Source: Mucor racemosus (taxonomy: Eukaryota; Mucoromycota; Mucoromycetes; Mucorales; Mucoraceae). Taken from it: a stretch of 64,000 nucleotides of DNA. The stretch is from positions 6,014,001 to 6,078,000 of the forward strand of contig JAPEHQ010000001.1 of the NCBI GenBank assembly GCA_027405735.1, written 5' to 3'. Positions 12,864 to 25,139 of the stretch are shown here, piece by piece. The position numbers and the translations under genes are program-made. The notes under the pieces are model-generated. The model saw only the letters and a list, made by a program, of their open reading frames with translations, searched no databases and had not been told where the DNA came from. Every line of letters starts with the position of its first letter. Positions within the stretch are counted from its first letter, which is position 1.

Positions 12864-13471
12864 GATGTATTGTTTGCACTCGAATTAAAAACAAAATGTA
12901 AAGGAAAGGAAAAGGTGAAGAAATACTGAAAAATATAGCTTTGATTCTATTGAAGGAACTGTGGGGATTATATTTTAAGTTTTCACATGCTGACTAAGTT
13001 TCAATTACAGTGTTTTACTCTAGCAGAATTTTTGCTTACTTTTTCAGTAATAAAAAACACTGGCAGACTTTTCACATTTATAAAAGTATTTCAATTAAAC
13101 TTTAAAGGATTATTTTCTCTTTTATGATAATGGAAAATCCTTAAAACGTTTGATACCGTATTAAAAACTACCCAGATAGACTTTTAAATCGACACCAACG
13201 ATACTTTGTATTTGTCCTGCCGGCACTCTTATCATTGTATTGCTGATTGAATGCAAATGTTCATTATGCAGCAACCCGGTTTGTATTAGTATAGATTAAA
13301 GTATTATAATTTATTAAAAGTATTTATGATTATATTAGGAGAGAAATTTTTTTCCCTTATATATGGATGATTAAAGTAAAAGTAAACGATATAAAATGCG
13401 TTGGTAAATTAAGTATATATGGCACATAAAATTACAATTAAAAGAGTCTAATTTGTCTCTTCTTCTTCTTC
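12864..13471. promoter_or_regulatory. PEX14 upstream region and Rab7 3' flank
   Basis: 608-bp spacer between two minus-strand genes. It must contain the PEX14 promoter (right of 12864) and the 3' end of the Rab7 gene. I see AT-rich sequence and no specific element I would name. Confidence 0.4.
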
Positions 13472-14340
13472 TTAACAACAAAGACTTTTCTTAACGGGTC
13501 TTGTGTCACTCGTCAATGAAAATGAATGATTTTCATTCATATCCAATTCCATTTGAGGCACTTTAACCATTTTAGCTATTTGAGCGAAAGCTTTTTCTAC
13601 ATTATCTCCATTTTTCGCACTTGTCTCAAAACAGGGAATTTGCATTTTTTCACTAGAATGAACTTCGGCCCAAGCTCTGGCTTGTCTTCTTGAAACTACT
13701 CTATCATCAATATCTATCTTGTTTCCGATCATTATTATGGGGAAATTCTTTGCTTCCTCTGTTGGTAATGATGATTGCTTCAAGAAATCCTCCCTCCATC
13801 GTTCTAAAGTACATGTACAATTATTAATTACAAGCTTACTTAATCCAGCATGGAATTATTGCAATTAAACATACCCAAATGCTGAAACGATAAAAAGTTA
13901 TTTACATCATACACCAAGACACAAGCATCTGCTCCTCGATAATAGGCTACACCCAACGATTGAAATCGTTCCTGACCTGCCGTGTCCCATATTTGGATGG
14001 TAACCTTCTTACCATCGTCTGTTTCGACTTCCTTTGTAATAAAATCAGCACCTAATATTTGATTTTCTTTGTTGGTTTTTTCGATTTTTAAAGAATATTT
14101 TTGTGCTTACCGATAGTTGCTTTATATGCATTTGTGAATCGTTTATGAATATACTACATGGAAAGATTAATATTGATTTTTTTTTTTCCTGTGGATTTGT
14201 TCATTTTTTTTTTTACTTGATTACGAAGACTGGTCTATAATTGTAAATTTAGTCTAAAGTAACTCGGCAATATATCTTGAAAATACCTTTCCTACACCAC
14301 CATCGCCAATTAATACAACTTTAAGAATATCTTTATGCAT
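13472..14340 (-). CDS. YPT7: Rab7/Ypt7-type small GTPase
   Basis: Five exons on the minus strand (14340-14287, 14234-14217, 14153-14111, 14051-13875, 13803-13472) encode 207 residues. All Rab motifs are present: P-loop GDGGVGKTS, switch I YKATIGADF, switch [16 protein letters not shown] and ETSAK, and a C-terminal Cys-Cys for geranylgeranylation. The [12 protein letters not shown] and [16 protein letters not shown] stretches are characteristic of Rab7/Ypt7. Family role: late endosome/vacuole tethering and homotypic fusion through HOPS. Exon 2 is only 18 nt and encodes TSLRNQ, including the Mg-coordinating Thr of the P-loop; without it the frame stays open but the fold loses its GTP-binding loop. 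The tail after residue 185 is less conserved. Confidence 0.93.
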
Positions 14341-14545
14341 AAATTTTATTTATTTTTGGTATAAAATGTGTTAAAATAAGGTGTACACACAAGAGAGAAG
14401 AAATTAGAAAAAGAAAAAAGGGAAAAAAAATAATTATACAGCGGACGACGGGGAAACAAAAACGATAAATAACCGAAAATACAATGGTAAACCAGGTGAT
14501 CTTTTGATGCAATTTTGTATGCAAACTTATGATAGAAAATGATGG

Positions 14546-16455
14546 TTACTTGCCAGCTAACTCATCGGTAACAGTTACGGTTTCAAGAGAAATGTTTGAT
14601 TCAGGCACAACAATCACTATGGTATCGTTTTCTGCTTTCATGATTGCGCTTTCAACATGATTATCTACTGCTGTAACTGCAGCTGTGTTTTTTACGATTA
14701 TTTTACGATTATCACCAATAAAAAAGTATGCCAATGGTATGAAACAAAAGAATAAAGTACTAAGGATAGCACATAACCAGAAAAACCCAATACTAGCATA
14801 AAGATAACCTGCCATAAGTGGTCCAACGCACATACCAACACCATAAGCTGCATTGAATAATGAGTAACTTCGGGCTAAACCATCTGATGAGTTGGAGTTG
14901 CCATTCTCCTTATCTACAACTTTTGCAATTTCAGGAAATACAGGTGCTTGACATCCGGCAATAGTGATACCACCCATAATAAGAATCGGCACAAGTAGCC
15001 AAAATGAACCTCGCTCTTGACTTGGAAATCCGATTAATAAGCAAGAAGGTGTAGCCAAAAGCAATGATACAAGCGCAACTATTTTAGTACCATATCGATC
15101 GCATAACCAGCCGCAAACAATACTAGCGATAATTGAAGGAATCATATAGGCCAATACAATTAAACTGCAACCAGCTGCATTAAATCCCCATTCTTGAGCT
15201 AAACGCATGGACAAAGTTGGCTATTGAAAACATTACTGTAAATAAGAATACATTCTAATGACTTCATCAAGTGTCAACATTACCTCAAAGGCACTCATCA
15301 CAGTGGCTACAATTGCCGTTAATGCAAGAGATACAATTAGTCTTGGTTGTTTTAATAACTGAATCCATGTTACACAGACAGGGTTAGGGTTAATTTGAAG
15401 ATCATCGTTAACGGTTTTAGTGCATTGTTTTTTTTCTGTCTGCAAATCTTGTTGTTCAAACCATTCTTTAGGTGCACTAGATTGTTCAATAATAACTAAA
15501 CGCATAAGAAGATCAATAGCACTGAGTATCATTGAAGCTATGAAAGGTGCTTCATGGCCTAATTCACTATATAGCACTTTTATAAGTGTATGGTATTAGA
15601 TTATGGGCTATATATATTCTATTTTAATATCCATATTTACATCCTACGGTTATAAGTTGATATATTAGTTTATAAAACAATTGATACTATATGATATTTA
15701 TCATGTAATTACCTCCAGCCGGTAAGCCAACCATCATTCCTAGTGGATAGAATCCAACAAGTTTGCCCATTTGTACACCTAATTGATCTTTGGGCCAGTT
15801 GTCAGCTATTAAACATAGGCACATTGTCCAGACGCAAGCATTAGAAACGCCTTGCAAAAATCGAGCAATTAAAAGCATAGGATAAGTAGTAGACAGCATG
15901 AATAATAAATTTGCGGCCATTGATGCAATAGTTCCTAATAGCATTGGTAATCTTCTCTGTTTGATTCTATCACCTAACCATCCAAATACCGGTGATCCAA
16001 CTATATGAAATGTGAGTATATAATCATGTAAATAATTTTTTTATATATCTTACATAATAAACCAACTGCATATAAAGCAACTAGAATACCAGTATCCCTT
16101 GATGTCATTTCGACATTTGCTGTAATTGCAGTTGATTTGGAATGATCTGTCCAATCTTTATCAAGGTTTCTAATACGAGCTACAATGAATGGTGATAATG
16201 GAAACAGAATGGAATGTACAAATGTCTTTTTTTTTTTTTTCATTTGATAGATACAATTAATACATGTTACATGGTAAAATAATATCTATATTGACATACA
16301 CTAGTGAATAAACCAACTGCAGCTGTCCAAAAAACAAAGATACTGCTTGCTCTATATTTAAATAAAAACGGCAGCTTGGTTTTTTTTATAGTTTCCGTTG
16401 ATGTAATTGTATCTGTTCTAATTGATAATGATACATGTGAATGAAATGGTGTCAT
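14546..16455 (-). CDS. Major facilitator superfamily transporter (DHA1/SLC18-like)
   Basis: Five exons (16455-16300, 16225-16054, 16000-15713, 15576-15284, 15220-14546) give 527 residues in frame. The protein has about 12 hydrophobic segments. The loop between TM2 and TM3 carries an MFS motif A (GSPVFGWLGDRIKQRR, near residue 110) and the second half a related signature GWLCDRYGTKIV. A TM4-TM5 stretch, ARFLQGVSNACVWTM, resembles the vesicular amine/multidrug DHA1 branch (SLC18-like). A long cytoplasmic loop separates the halves and the C-terminus is polar. Substrate cannot be read from sequence; drug or amine/H+ antiport is the family expectation, fungal vacuole or plasma membrane the likely site. 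The intron splitting motif A is needed to bring VGLL and GSPVFG together. Confidence 0.85.
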
Positions 16456-16652
16456 ATTAAGAAAAGAAAGAAGGGGAATTTATTATCGCCATTCTAGAAA
16501 ATCAAGTGTAGCTTGTATTTATATATGATGGCGACAAATTACATGTAACCTGAACAGAGGGGGTGTTTAGCAAACGGTTGCATTAGCATGGCATATTTTC
16601 TACTATAATCCAGGAGCAATTTTTTATACTATATATTCTATTTATTTACAAT

Positions 16653-17923
16653 CTATGTCAATAAATCCATTACAATTTCATAAATATAAAAAGTAACTGC
16701 ATTCACTGGAAATCCTCTTAATAATGTAGGCCATAGACCTCTAAAGAAGACACCAGCACCTTCAGCTTTATATGACCGCACAACACAGTCTTTGATAGAT
16801 GCATAGGGACGATCTATCAAAATTCTTGTATTTTCATTGTTATGCTTATGCTGCATTTGTAGTCGTGACTTGACAACATCAATAGGATAGATGGATGCCC
16901 ATGAGACAGTGCCTGCTACACCTCCTGCCAACAGGAGTTTCCATGCATTATCCCCCGAATTTACTTGCAATACTCGTTTCATACTCTCATATGCCCAAAA
17001 ATAAATACCATAGCTTGGTGCATCTCGGATCATTGTTATAACTCCACCTTGATAAAAACCTGTGTATGTACAAATCATCAGAATTGTATTCTTTTCTTCT
17101 TGTAATCTGATTACCTCTTAATCCGTTTCTTGCATATATTTCTTTAGTCACTTCCCAAGTAGTTTTCGGTATTTTTGTCATTTGTGCCTGAATTTTGATT
17201 AAATCCGTTGGTGTAGAGAAAAAGAAGCAAGCGACACCAGCACCAGCACCAGCTAAATAAACTTGAAATAATGATGGCTCAAATGTTTCTGTATGAGGAG
17301 ATGGATATGTTATGACATATTGACTTTCGAAATATCGAATTATAGAACCATAAGAAACAAATAAGAGCGCATTTAAACCTGCTAATCCAACAACTGGCGA
17401 TAATACACCTTTGAACATGGATCCCAACTTTTTGTTGGGTCTTTGGTTAGTCAAAAAAGTTACATATCCCTTTTTTTTTCTGCGGCTCCTAGCTTTTTTT
17501 CAACATACCCCTTCAGATTGTATCATATTTTTTAATGTTTGCCATGATCCCGTTCGGCTGACTGATTCCGAACCAATCGAATAGTGGTTATTGGTTATGG
17601 TAGGTGCTTGTAAACGTGCCTATTTGAATTTTATAATGTTTGATTTATGAGCATAGGAAAAAAACATGTTATTTGTTTACTTTTAGGACATCAAGTGGAC
17701 TTCCGACAATAATTCCTGCTGCACCTCCAATCCAACCTATACAGAAAAGAGAAGAGAAGAGGGTTATTATGTTAATCCGAAACCTCCTTAAGGTGGTATA
17801 TATCTATATAAACAATTTTTACCTGCAATAAAATCGTTTACACTATCAGCTATTTTATTCAGTAAAAAAAAAAAAGCATTAATGTGTATTTTTTTGATTT
17901 ATAATTATTTGAATTTTACCCAT
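16653..17923 (-). CDS. Mitochondrial carrier family protein (SLC25)
   Basis: Six exons (17923-17920, 17849-17823, 17736-17681, 17619-17509, 17427-17115, 17059-16653) give 305 residues, the usual carrier length. The three carrier repeats are evident from their signatures: PLDVLK (about residue 24-29), PTDLIKIQAQ (middle) and YPIDVVKSRLQ (third), each P-x-[DE]-x-x-K. The N-terminus MADSVNDFIAGWIGGAAG and overall pattern resemble the carnitine/basic amino acid branch (SLC25A45/A48/A29, Crc1-like), but I cannot assign a substrate. Location is the inner mitochondrial membrane by family. The start codon lies in a 4-nt coding exon (ATGG), joined to CTGATAG...; a nearer ATG at about 17879 is out of frame and hits a stop. 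Confidence 0.85.
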
Positions 17924-19299
17924 TCAATATCTAATTATAAGAATAAATACTAGAGAAAGAACCTATTGAAAATCATGGTCAGGTCATCTAAAATACTGGA
18001 CCGGGATTCAAACATTTGGATAACAAAATGCGGGGTGCCATATGAGTTATGCCATCGAAAGTTCTTAAGCTTTGTTTTAAAAAAGATTACCAATATTCAT
18101 TATATATTTAAAAATATCAATTAGTTTTATAATAAACAAGTCTTTCATTCAGGGCAATGACTCGGAACGCTTTATGATTGGTAGTCAAGTATCAAGTAGC
18201 TCATTTTTATACATATATTCAATATTTTGTTCAAATCAAAGTGCAAGAAAACTAATGCAACCAGCACTTAAAATCGATTTAAAGCCAAGAATTCAATAAA
18301 TTTCGAACAATATCCACAGAAGCTTGTAAGAGCAATGAAAATAAATGGTTTGTTGCGTCAACTTTATGTCAACTAACCCCCTACATGAGCCATTTTATTG
18401 ATAAAAACCACATTATAGAAGGTTTCAAAGAATTTTTTAAGGTTTTTTTTGCCACTTTCAGAAGCGTAAACTTGCTTGAAACCATTTCTTACATCTTGTA
18501 TAAACCTCCTGTGTTTTAGTCCCTAATTTTTAGGATAATGAAAATCATCATGAAAATCGACCTCGCGACCCTTGCTAGTATAGGGGAAAATCGCTCGAAA
18601 TCGCTAAATCCGAATTTTAACCCCAAAAACGAGACTTTTCAATAAGACATATATTAGCAAAAAATGATCCAAAAAAGCTAATACGTTATATTAAATTGGT
18701 AGTTTTGGTTTCAAATATTCAGAAAATAGAGTTTTGGTCAAAAAACTGTTTTTTTTAATATTCCAAATTCCTGAATTTTTTTGGTGAAAACTTCGTTCAT
18801 GTGATGCATCATTAGGAGCGCAAATAAGAACTGTGCAAATGCGTATTAGTAAGCTTCTGGAACTTCATATGTCAAATCTTGAGATAATTACAAAGAAAGG
18901 TCAATTTTTTTCTAATTGTATCAAATTCATAAAAAAAATGAAATTTGGAATTATCGGAGTTTAAATTTAATTTGGCTTGTCAAATTGATAAATATCATCA
19001 TTTGAAAGATTTTTGTTTACTTTTAAAGAGATGTAATACAACAACAAAGTCTAAATTCATTATAAGCAACATGAGGAATTTACATAACTATTTTTTTAAA
19101 TAGAAAAAAAGGTTTAAATTAATAGAGATAAAGCCGTTTATGGATTGATGTTGGTTTTCACCGGCTTTATTGGTTTTTATTGTGTAAAATATATAATGAG
19201 AAAAGTACTACATTTTTTCAATTTAAAAGACTATTATAGTATAACATTAATTAATATAACGATGGGTATTATTTGGTAAAAAAAAAAAAATGAAAAGAA
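17924..19299. other. Gene-free spacer
   Basis: Nearly 1.4 kb without a supported gene. Right of 17924 lies the promoter of the carrier gene; left of 19300 the 3' end of the CaaX protein gene. The middle (18300-19000) is AT-rich and has the texture of an old repeat, with weak resemblance to R1 phrases only. Confidence 0.35.
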
Positions 19300-19761
19300 T
19301 CATTGAATAACACATGGCTCTTTCTTTAATGGTTTCCCTTTCTGCTGTACCAATCGAGGATTTCGCCATGTTGGATCTGCTTGAACATATTCTGGTTTAG
19401 GTTTCTCCGCTTCTTTTTCTTCTTCTCCACCTCCATCTTCTGCAGCAACAACAGCAGCCATAGCATATCCGTAAGGCTGATTAAAGTTAAATACTAAATT
19501 TGGTCCCATTCCACCGATACCGGGATAACCACCCCCACCCATCATTGGAGTACACATTGGGCTCCCCATCATTGGGTTCCCTATCATTGGTCCCGCCATC
19601 ACAGCACCACCGCCTCCTCCACCTTTATGCCCTTTGGCTGATGGAGCTGGAGATCCAGCGGGTATTCCCAGATTTTTCTTGTCTGCTTCTGTCATTGGAG
19701 GCATTTTGACTTTTTTTGGTGGTGGTGGTGGAGGTAAATCGCCAGCCATTTTCGATAACAA
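19300..19761 (-). CDS. Small Pro/Gly/Met-rich protein with C-terminal CaaX box
   Basis: A single-exon frame of 153 codons from 19761, or 149 from the second ATG at 19749 (MAGDLPPPPPPKK), which I consider equally likely. The N-terminus has a six-proline run followed by basic residues, a candidate profilin/SH3/WW ligand. The middle is Gly/Met-rich, with repeated short PMxGxPM units. Residues about 110-125 are acidic, and the C-terminus has PTWRNPRLVQQKGKP and ends EPCVIQ. The final CVIQ fits a CaaX prenylation box (farnesylation by its Gln), which would place the protein on a membrane. No family is recognised; function unknown. It is divergent from Dsk2 across about 350 bp. Confidence 0.7.
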   Translation of the reverse strand: MLSKMAGDLPPPPPPKKVKMPPMTEADKKNLGIPAGSPAPSAKGHKGGGGGGAVMAGPMIGNPMMGSPMCTPMMGGGGYPGIGGMGPNLVFNFNQPYGYAMAAVVAAEDGGGEEEKEAEKPKPEYVQADPTWRNPRLVQQKGKPLKKEPCVIQ

Positions 19762-20110
19762 TTATATGAATGAAGAAAAAGAAAAAAAGAAAAAAAGAAA
19801 AAAAAAATAAATGCTTATATTATTGTTCCAGGCAACATATTCCCTATTTTGGTTGCTTGAATGAAAACATTTCAACATTGTCGTTTGATTTTGTGCTACA
19901 AAGTTTATTGATATACATCTTGGAACATCAATACGTCACTTTCCATAACGAATATGCGCGGTAATTTAATGTTGCTCATTTGATATTTGTGTATATGATT
20001 AATACAATAAAAGAGATTTTCCCTTTTTCTCTTTCTTTTGTATACATTTGATAAAAAGAATTAATTGTTTTTTAGCAACATATTAATCACTTGAATTATA
20101 TACAAAATAG
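19762..20110. promoter_or_regulatory. Divergent spacer between CaaX protein gene and DSK2
   Basis: A 349-bp spacer between two diverging starts, so it should hold both promoters. A purine-rich A/G run lies at 19770-19809, next to the minus-strand start. No canonical element can be named with confidence. Confidence 0.45.
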
Positions 20111-21894
20111 ATGCCTAGTATTAATATCAATGTTAGACCATCTACTGGTCAAATTTTTCAGGTTAATGTAGATTCTGAAAGCACAACTGTTCAGGGCCTC
20201 AAACAACTTATTGGTGAGAAAATGGGAAATATCGACGCTTCTAGTTTAAAATTGGTATTTTCTGGTAGAATTTTGAAGAATGAAGATCTGGTGAATGATT
20301 GTAGTAAAGTATTCTGTGATATAAAAAAAAAACATGAATCATGGATATTAAATAGAATTGTTAATAGAAATTACTGCTGGAAGTACAGTTCACGTTGTTC
20401 GTTCTGGTGGTAATAAAGCTCCTGCTGCCGCAAATACTACTACTACATCCAATACAAGCGCTGCCTCTTCTTCTGCTTCTTCTCCCTCTTCAAATGCCTT
20501 GCCTACTCGTCAAACATCCGATCCAATTCCTCCAATTCCTCCCACACCTAGTCCTTCTACCTTGACAGGTCTCGGTGGAAATCCTTCCTCTGCATCTCCT
20601 TTTGGTGATATGCAAATGCCCAATATGGATCCTGAAGTTATGCGTCAAATGATGGATTCGCCTTTTATGCAAAATATTATGGGAAATACAGGTAAGATTA
20701 GATTAGTTTCTTGTGATGGCATAATTTTTTAAATTATTCGTTTAGATTTTGTGCGCTCAATTATTATGAGTAATCCACAAATGAAAGCACTCGTCGAACA
20801 AAATCCTGAGTTGGGCCACGTAATTAGTGATCCTGCCTTTTTGAGGCAATCAATGGAAATGATGAGGTAGAAATGAATTCCACAGGGATGTTATATATAA
20901 ATATATTAATTACTATATAGAAATCCTGAATTGATGAGAGAAATGCAAAGAAATAATGATCGTGCTTTATCCAACATTGAAGCAATTCCTGGAGGATTCA
21001 ATCATTTACGTAGAATGTACAATACTTTTCAAAGTCCCATGGAATCTGCTTTAACTCCTGGTGGTTCATCATCTGACGAAGCTAACAATGAACGTTTAGC
21101 AAGAGAATTGAATGTCGAAAGTGTACCTGAGAATTCTTTGAATACACAAGCTTTACCTAATCCTTGGGCTGCACCTGCTAATAATGCTAGCTCTAATACA
21201 TCTGCCTCGAGTAATAATGATACCAACAGTAATGCTACTACTACTGCTGCTGCTGCTGCTAATCCATTTGCTTCCTTTGGTGGATCTGGTGCAAATGGAG
21301 CTGGAAACCCTTTAGCTGGTAAAATTGATAATGCATTTGAAATGGTTTTTGTATTTTATTAATTTCATTAATTATTAGCTTTGCTCGGAGGCTCTGGCGG
21401 ATCTATGTTTCCTTTTGGTGAAGCACAACAACAACAGCAATCTCAACAACAACAATCAACACAACAACAGCAAACACCATTTTGGGCAGACCCCAACTTT
21501 ATTCAAGCAAGTATGAGAATGCAACAAGCCATGATGGCAGGACAACAACAAAATACTTCTTCTCCTAATACAACTAATACTAATAATCAACAACAAAACT
21601 TATTACAACAAATGATGATGGGTTTCCCTGCTGGTGGATTTGGGTAAGATTTTTTTTTTTTTTGCTTATATTTTCGTATTTTTTATCAACTCATTGGTTT
21701 ATAGTGGTCTTCCTGATTCCCAACAATCACAACAGCAACCACAACAACCATCTGAACCACCAGAGGTTCGTTTTAGAGATCAATTAGCTCAATTGGAAGA
21801 AATGGGTTTTTCAGAAAAGCCTTCTAATGTGCGTGCGTTATTAGCAACTGGTGGTAATGTCGAAGCAGCAATTGAGTATTTGTTGTCAATGTAG
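20111..21894 (+). CDS. DSK2: Dsk2/ubiquilin, UBL-UBA ubiquitin shuttle protein
   Basis: Six exons (20111-20303, 20368-20691, 20746-20866, 20921-21318, 21379-21643, 21705-21894) give 496 residues. The ubiquitin-like domain is at about 1-78 ([17 protein letters not shown], ending VHVVRSG). A Ser/Pro-rich linker follows, then a central STI1-type region (about 150-260) with [39 protein letters not shown] and [20 protein letters not shown], all hallmark ubiquilin phrases. Next come an Asn/Ala and Gln-rich stretch and a C-terminal UBA domain (last 45 residues, [20 protein letters not shown]...[12 protein letters not shown]). Role by family: delivers ubiquitylated clients to the proteasome and in ERAD. 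It converges with EFR3, 244 bp between stops. Confidence 0.95.
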
Positions 21895-22138
21895 TAGATT
21901 GGCACGATTTCCGTTTTTTTTTCTTTTTTTTGGACAACAATAATAATAAATAAATACATATGCTAATCATTTAGATCAAAATTATATCTCTTAAATTATA
22001 AAAAAAAAAAAAAAAAATGCCATGAAAATTAAGGAGCTTTGAATTTTGGATCAACAAAATGTTCATGATTCCTGATGATAAATGTAACAAATTATACCAT
22101 TTTCATGCGCATATATTAAATATATATAATAGTAGAAA

Positions 22139-25100
22139 TTACGTTGCTTTATAAGGAGGATTAACTAATGATACAGTGCTTGTAGCTATTTGCTGAGGTA
22201 AATTTAACTCTGTTAATAGAGCATTCATTTCATTTGATCGCATTGGAGGTGGTTTAGAATGAGCCGATACAGAGTTGCTTTGAGTTGAATCAGTATCAAT
22301 ATCATCATCTGCTGCTGTTTGTGCCACAAGAGCTTCTTTTAATGTTGCTACTCGAATACTGTTTCTCTTGTCATCGATTGTTAATGGAGAATGCTATAAT
22401 CAAATATGTGAATAACCTGTGTTAGCTAACCGTAAATCAACCTACCTCCATTTCTCCATGTTCCCAAGGGCTTAATAATTTAGGTTTATTTTCTGTTGAT
22501 TCCAGTAAAATCCTTGAACGAATGTTTTGATCGTTTCTCACTAAAATAAAGTCAATTAATATAAAATCACTAAATAAATCATAATTTATACATACTAAAT
22601 GCATCAGAACCCCATTCAGCAAATAACTTGACTTCTAAATCCAAACCATGTGTATCTGTCTCATCCCGTAAATTGCCTTCTTTAGACATCAATTCTACAA
22701 TGGTGCTACGATCAATCCATGTTGTATTAGCTTTTGTAGCCGTATCGTCAATGCTGATAGAAAATAATTCAGGCTCTTTAATTGAGTTATCAACTGATTC
22801 TGTCAATAAAAGGTCGTCTGAATGAGTGCCTCTCTTTGATTTTATAGCATTGATATAGTCTTGCAGGGGTTGAATATTATAAAAACCTGCAACCATGGAA
22901 AACCAAGAAATCAAAGCAGATTCAATTGCATATTGTCTTGTTTGTAATGTTATTTTGTTTTCTTGAATACATTGTTGAATTTTAAAAATGAGTGGTACGA
23001 TTACCACTGTTGCATCAACTCCAAATTTGCGATTAAGCAAGCATATATAAGCATAAAAGAATCTTAAATCAGTAACATTGAAATCAGAAATCAAAATCCA
23101 ATCGAGCATAGTGTGGATCAAGCGATTTATAAATGTATTATCTTGGTGTTCTGTTAAGGAATGTTTAGGATATTTACTATACAAAGACATTAGATGTATT
23201 ATATTTGTAGTTAATTTATAAAAAGACTTACTCGGCTGCATCAATAAACACTTTAGGTGGGATATTTTGCAAAAAGTCATTTAGACATTTAGCAAAATTC
23301 ATGCGAGTTCTAGAATTTTTATCATATAGCAAACCAAGTGCTGGATTCCAGGCATCTAGTGGAATATTTGCACCGGCAATTCTAATTTCTGCTTCACTCG
23401 ATGTTAGTGAAATGGCTGATTTTGATCCTTGAACGATACTATTCAAACAACACATGACAATCGAACGGTAATCATGAATTAGCAGGTCATCGACTTTATC
23501 TAATGAAGTATTTGTTCGTAATTTGGATGTTAAATAGCCTATCATGTCATTCAATTGATTATCATAGTAATTCTGAGTTGCTAAACCACCGATAGAATGA
23601 ACAAGTGCATGTTGTATCAAATTGGCATTATTGCCTTTTTCTTCTATGGTGTTGGTTTCTTCTTGCAAATCATTATTAGGGACAGTAGACGTATTAAATG
23701 GATGATATTGAGTTGATTTAATAAGGAGCGTGAATAATGAATTCAATACTTCCAATACAGAAATTCCAACAAGAGGTACGTTTGCATTAAGAATATAATC
23801 AAGCGTCGAGATCAATGCTGCATGTTTATCATTCATGATATCTTCTTCTTTGTTGATTGGATCCAAATGTTGTAATATATAGGATACTAACAAATGTCGA
23901 TATTGAGGCTATGCAATCAAGGAGAATGTTTAGCCATATGTATATATATATATATATATATCACGGATACATATCTTACCTGTAAAGAATCTAATACTAA
24001 TTTCATAATTTTCACAACCAATTGAGGGGGCCACCATTTCTCCTTTTCATCCAGATAACTTGAAGAAAATTAATTGTTTGTTTTTTTTCTCGAAACAAAA
24101 TGTAATACATACTTGAATAAAGGAACAAGGGAAAGTCTAACTGAGGGCCCAGTAACCTTATTGAACAGTATGGATATTGTATGAGCAGCAATCGATTCAA
24201 TGACTTGAGGGCTAACTTTGTTGTTATCTAATGCTGAATCTCGAATATCGATACTCCCATCACTGAATAGTTTGTATGAGAATAAAATAATGTAAAATTG
24301 TATTCTTTGTATTACCTTGCATCCAATTTTGTACCAGCCGGTTTAGAAGCAATTGTTATAATTAAAGGAGGGAATAAAATACTTAATTGCATTTTAAAGC
24401 TAGAAGATTGAAGAGCACCTGAAGTTACAGCTGCTTGAACAGCCCGATGGCCGATATGACTCATCCTATATAGCATCAGGTTAGTTTTAAAATAAACGTC
24501 AAAATATTATATGCAGGTTTTCTTTACTTTAATGCAAATGCTAAATCTTCATTAGTATAATTACAAAAACCCGAAAATTTGTTTAAAAGTAATTCATAAT
24601 CTGTTGTAAAACTTGAATCTACACCTAATGTAGTACCATCATGGTAACTACAAAATACAATAAACTAAAAATAATGTTAATTCTTCAAGGTGTTTCATTT
24701 TAAATGCTAGCACTTACAGTTTCACAACTACGATCAATAATCTCTAAATCTCTTGTATCAATTAATAAACTTAATATTTTTACAATATATTTTGAAAATA
24801 TGTTTAAATCTCGATGACAAGTTTGTATTAACGCTTTTATAATTTGTAGAGAAACTAAATTATGACTAAAATGAACAAAAATGTAAATGAGTTTCTTGAG
24901 CCTGATTGAGTGAAACCAAGTGATACATACGATTTTCTTCCTTTTCTTATATCTTTTTCGACTTTCTTTTGTATAAATGAGCCGACTTTTGTCAGTTTTG
25001 CAGGTCTTGAGCTCGCATAAAATGTTAAATAGCTTAGTTCGGAAGAACGAGGTATAGTGCTACCATCTTTAACTGGTGGGTAACAGTTTTTAACTAGAGT

Positions 25101-25139
25101 AGCATGTTTGATGTTAACGCAAGGAATACAACCAACCAT
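22139..25139 (-). CDS. EFR3: Efr3, plasma-membrane scaffold of the PI4-kinase (Stt4) complex
   Basis: Ten exons on the minus strand (25139-24931, 24865-24718, 24664-24528, 24465-24316, 24262-24113, 24058-23980, 23908-23232, 23176-22596, 22540-22446, 22393-22139) encode 826 residues in frame. The N-terminus MVGCIPCVNIKHATLVKNCY has cysteines suited to palmitoylation, as in Efr3 proteins. LSYLTFYASSRPAKLTKVGS and CHRDLNIFSKYIVKIL are diagnostic of the family, whose body is an ARM/HEAT-like helical rod. Known role: with Ypp1/TTC7 it recruits Stt4/PI4KIIIalpha to make PI4P at the plasma membrane. The C-terminal 80 residues are acidic and disordered. One intron (near 23937-23960) contains an (AT)n tract. 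Convergent with DSK2 and divergent from MIC10. Confidence 0.9.
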
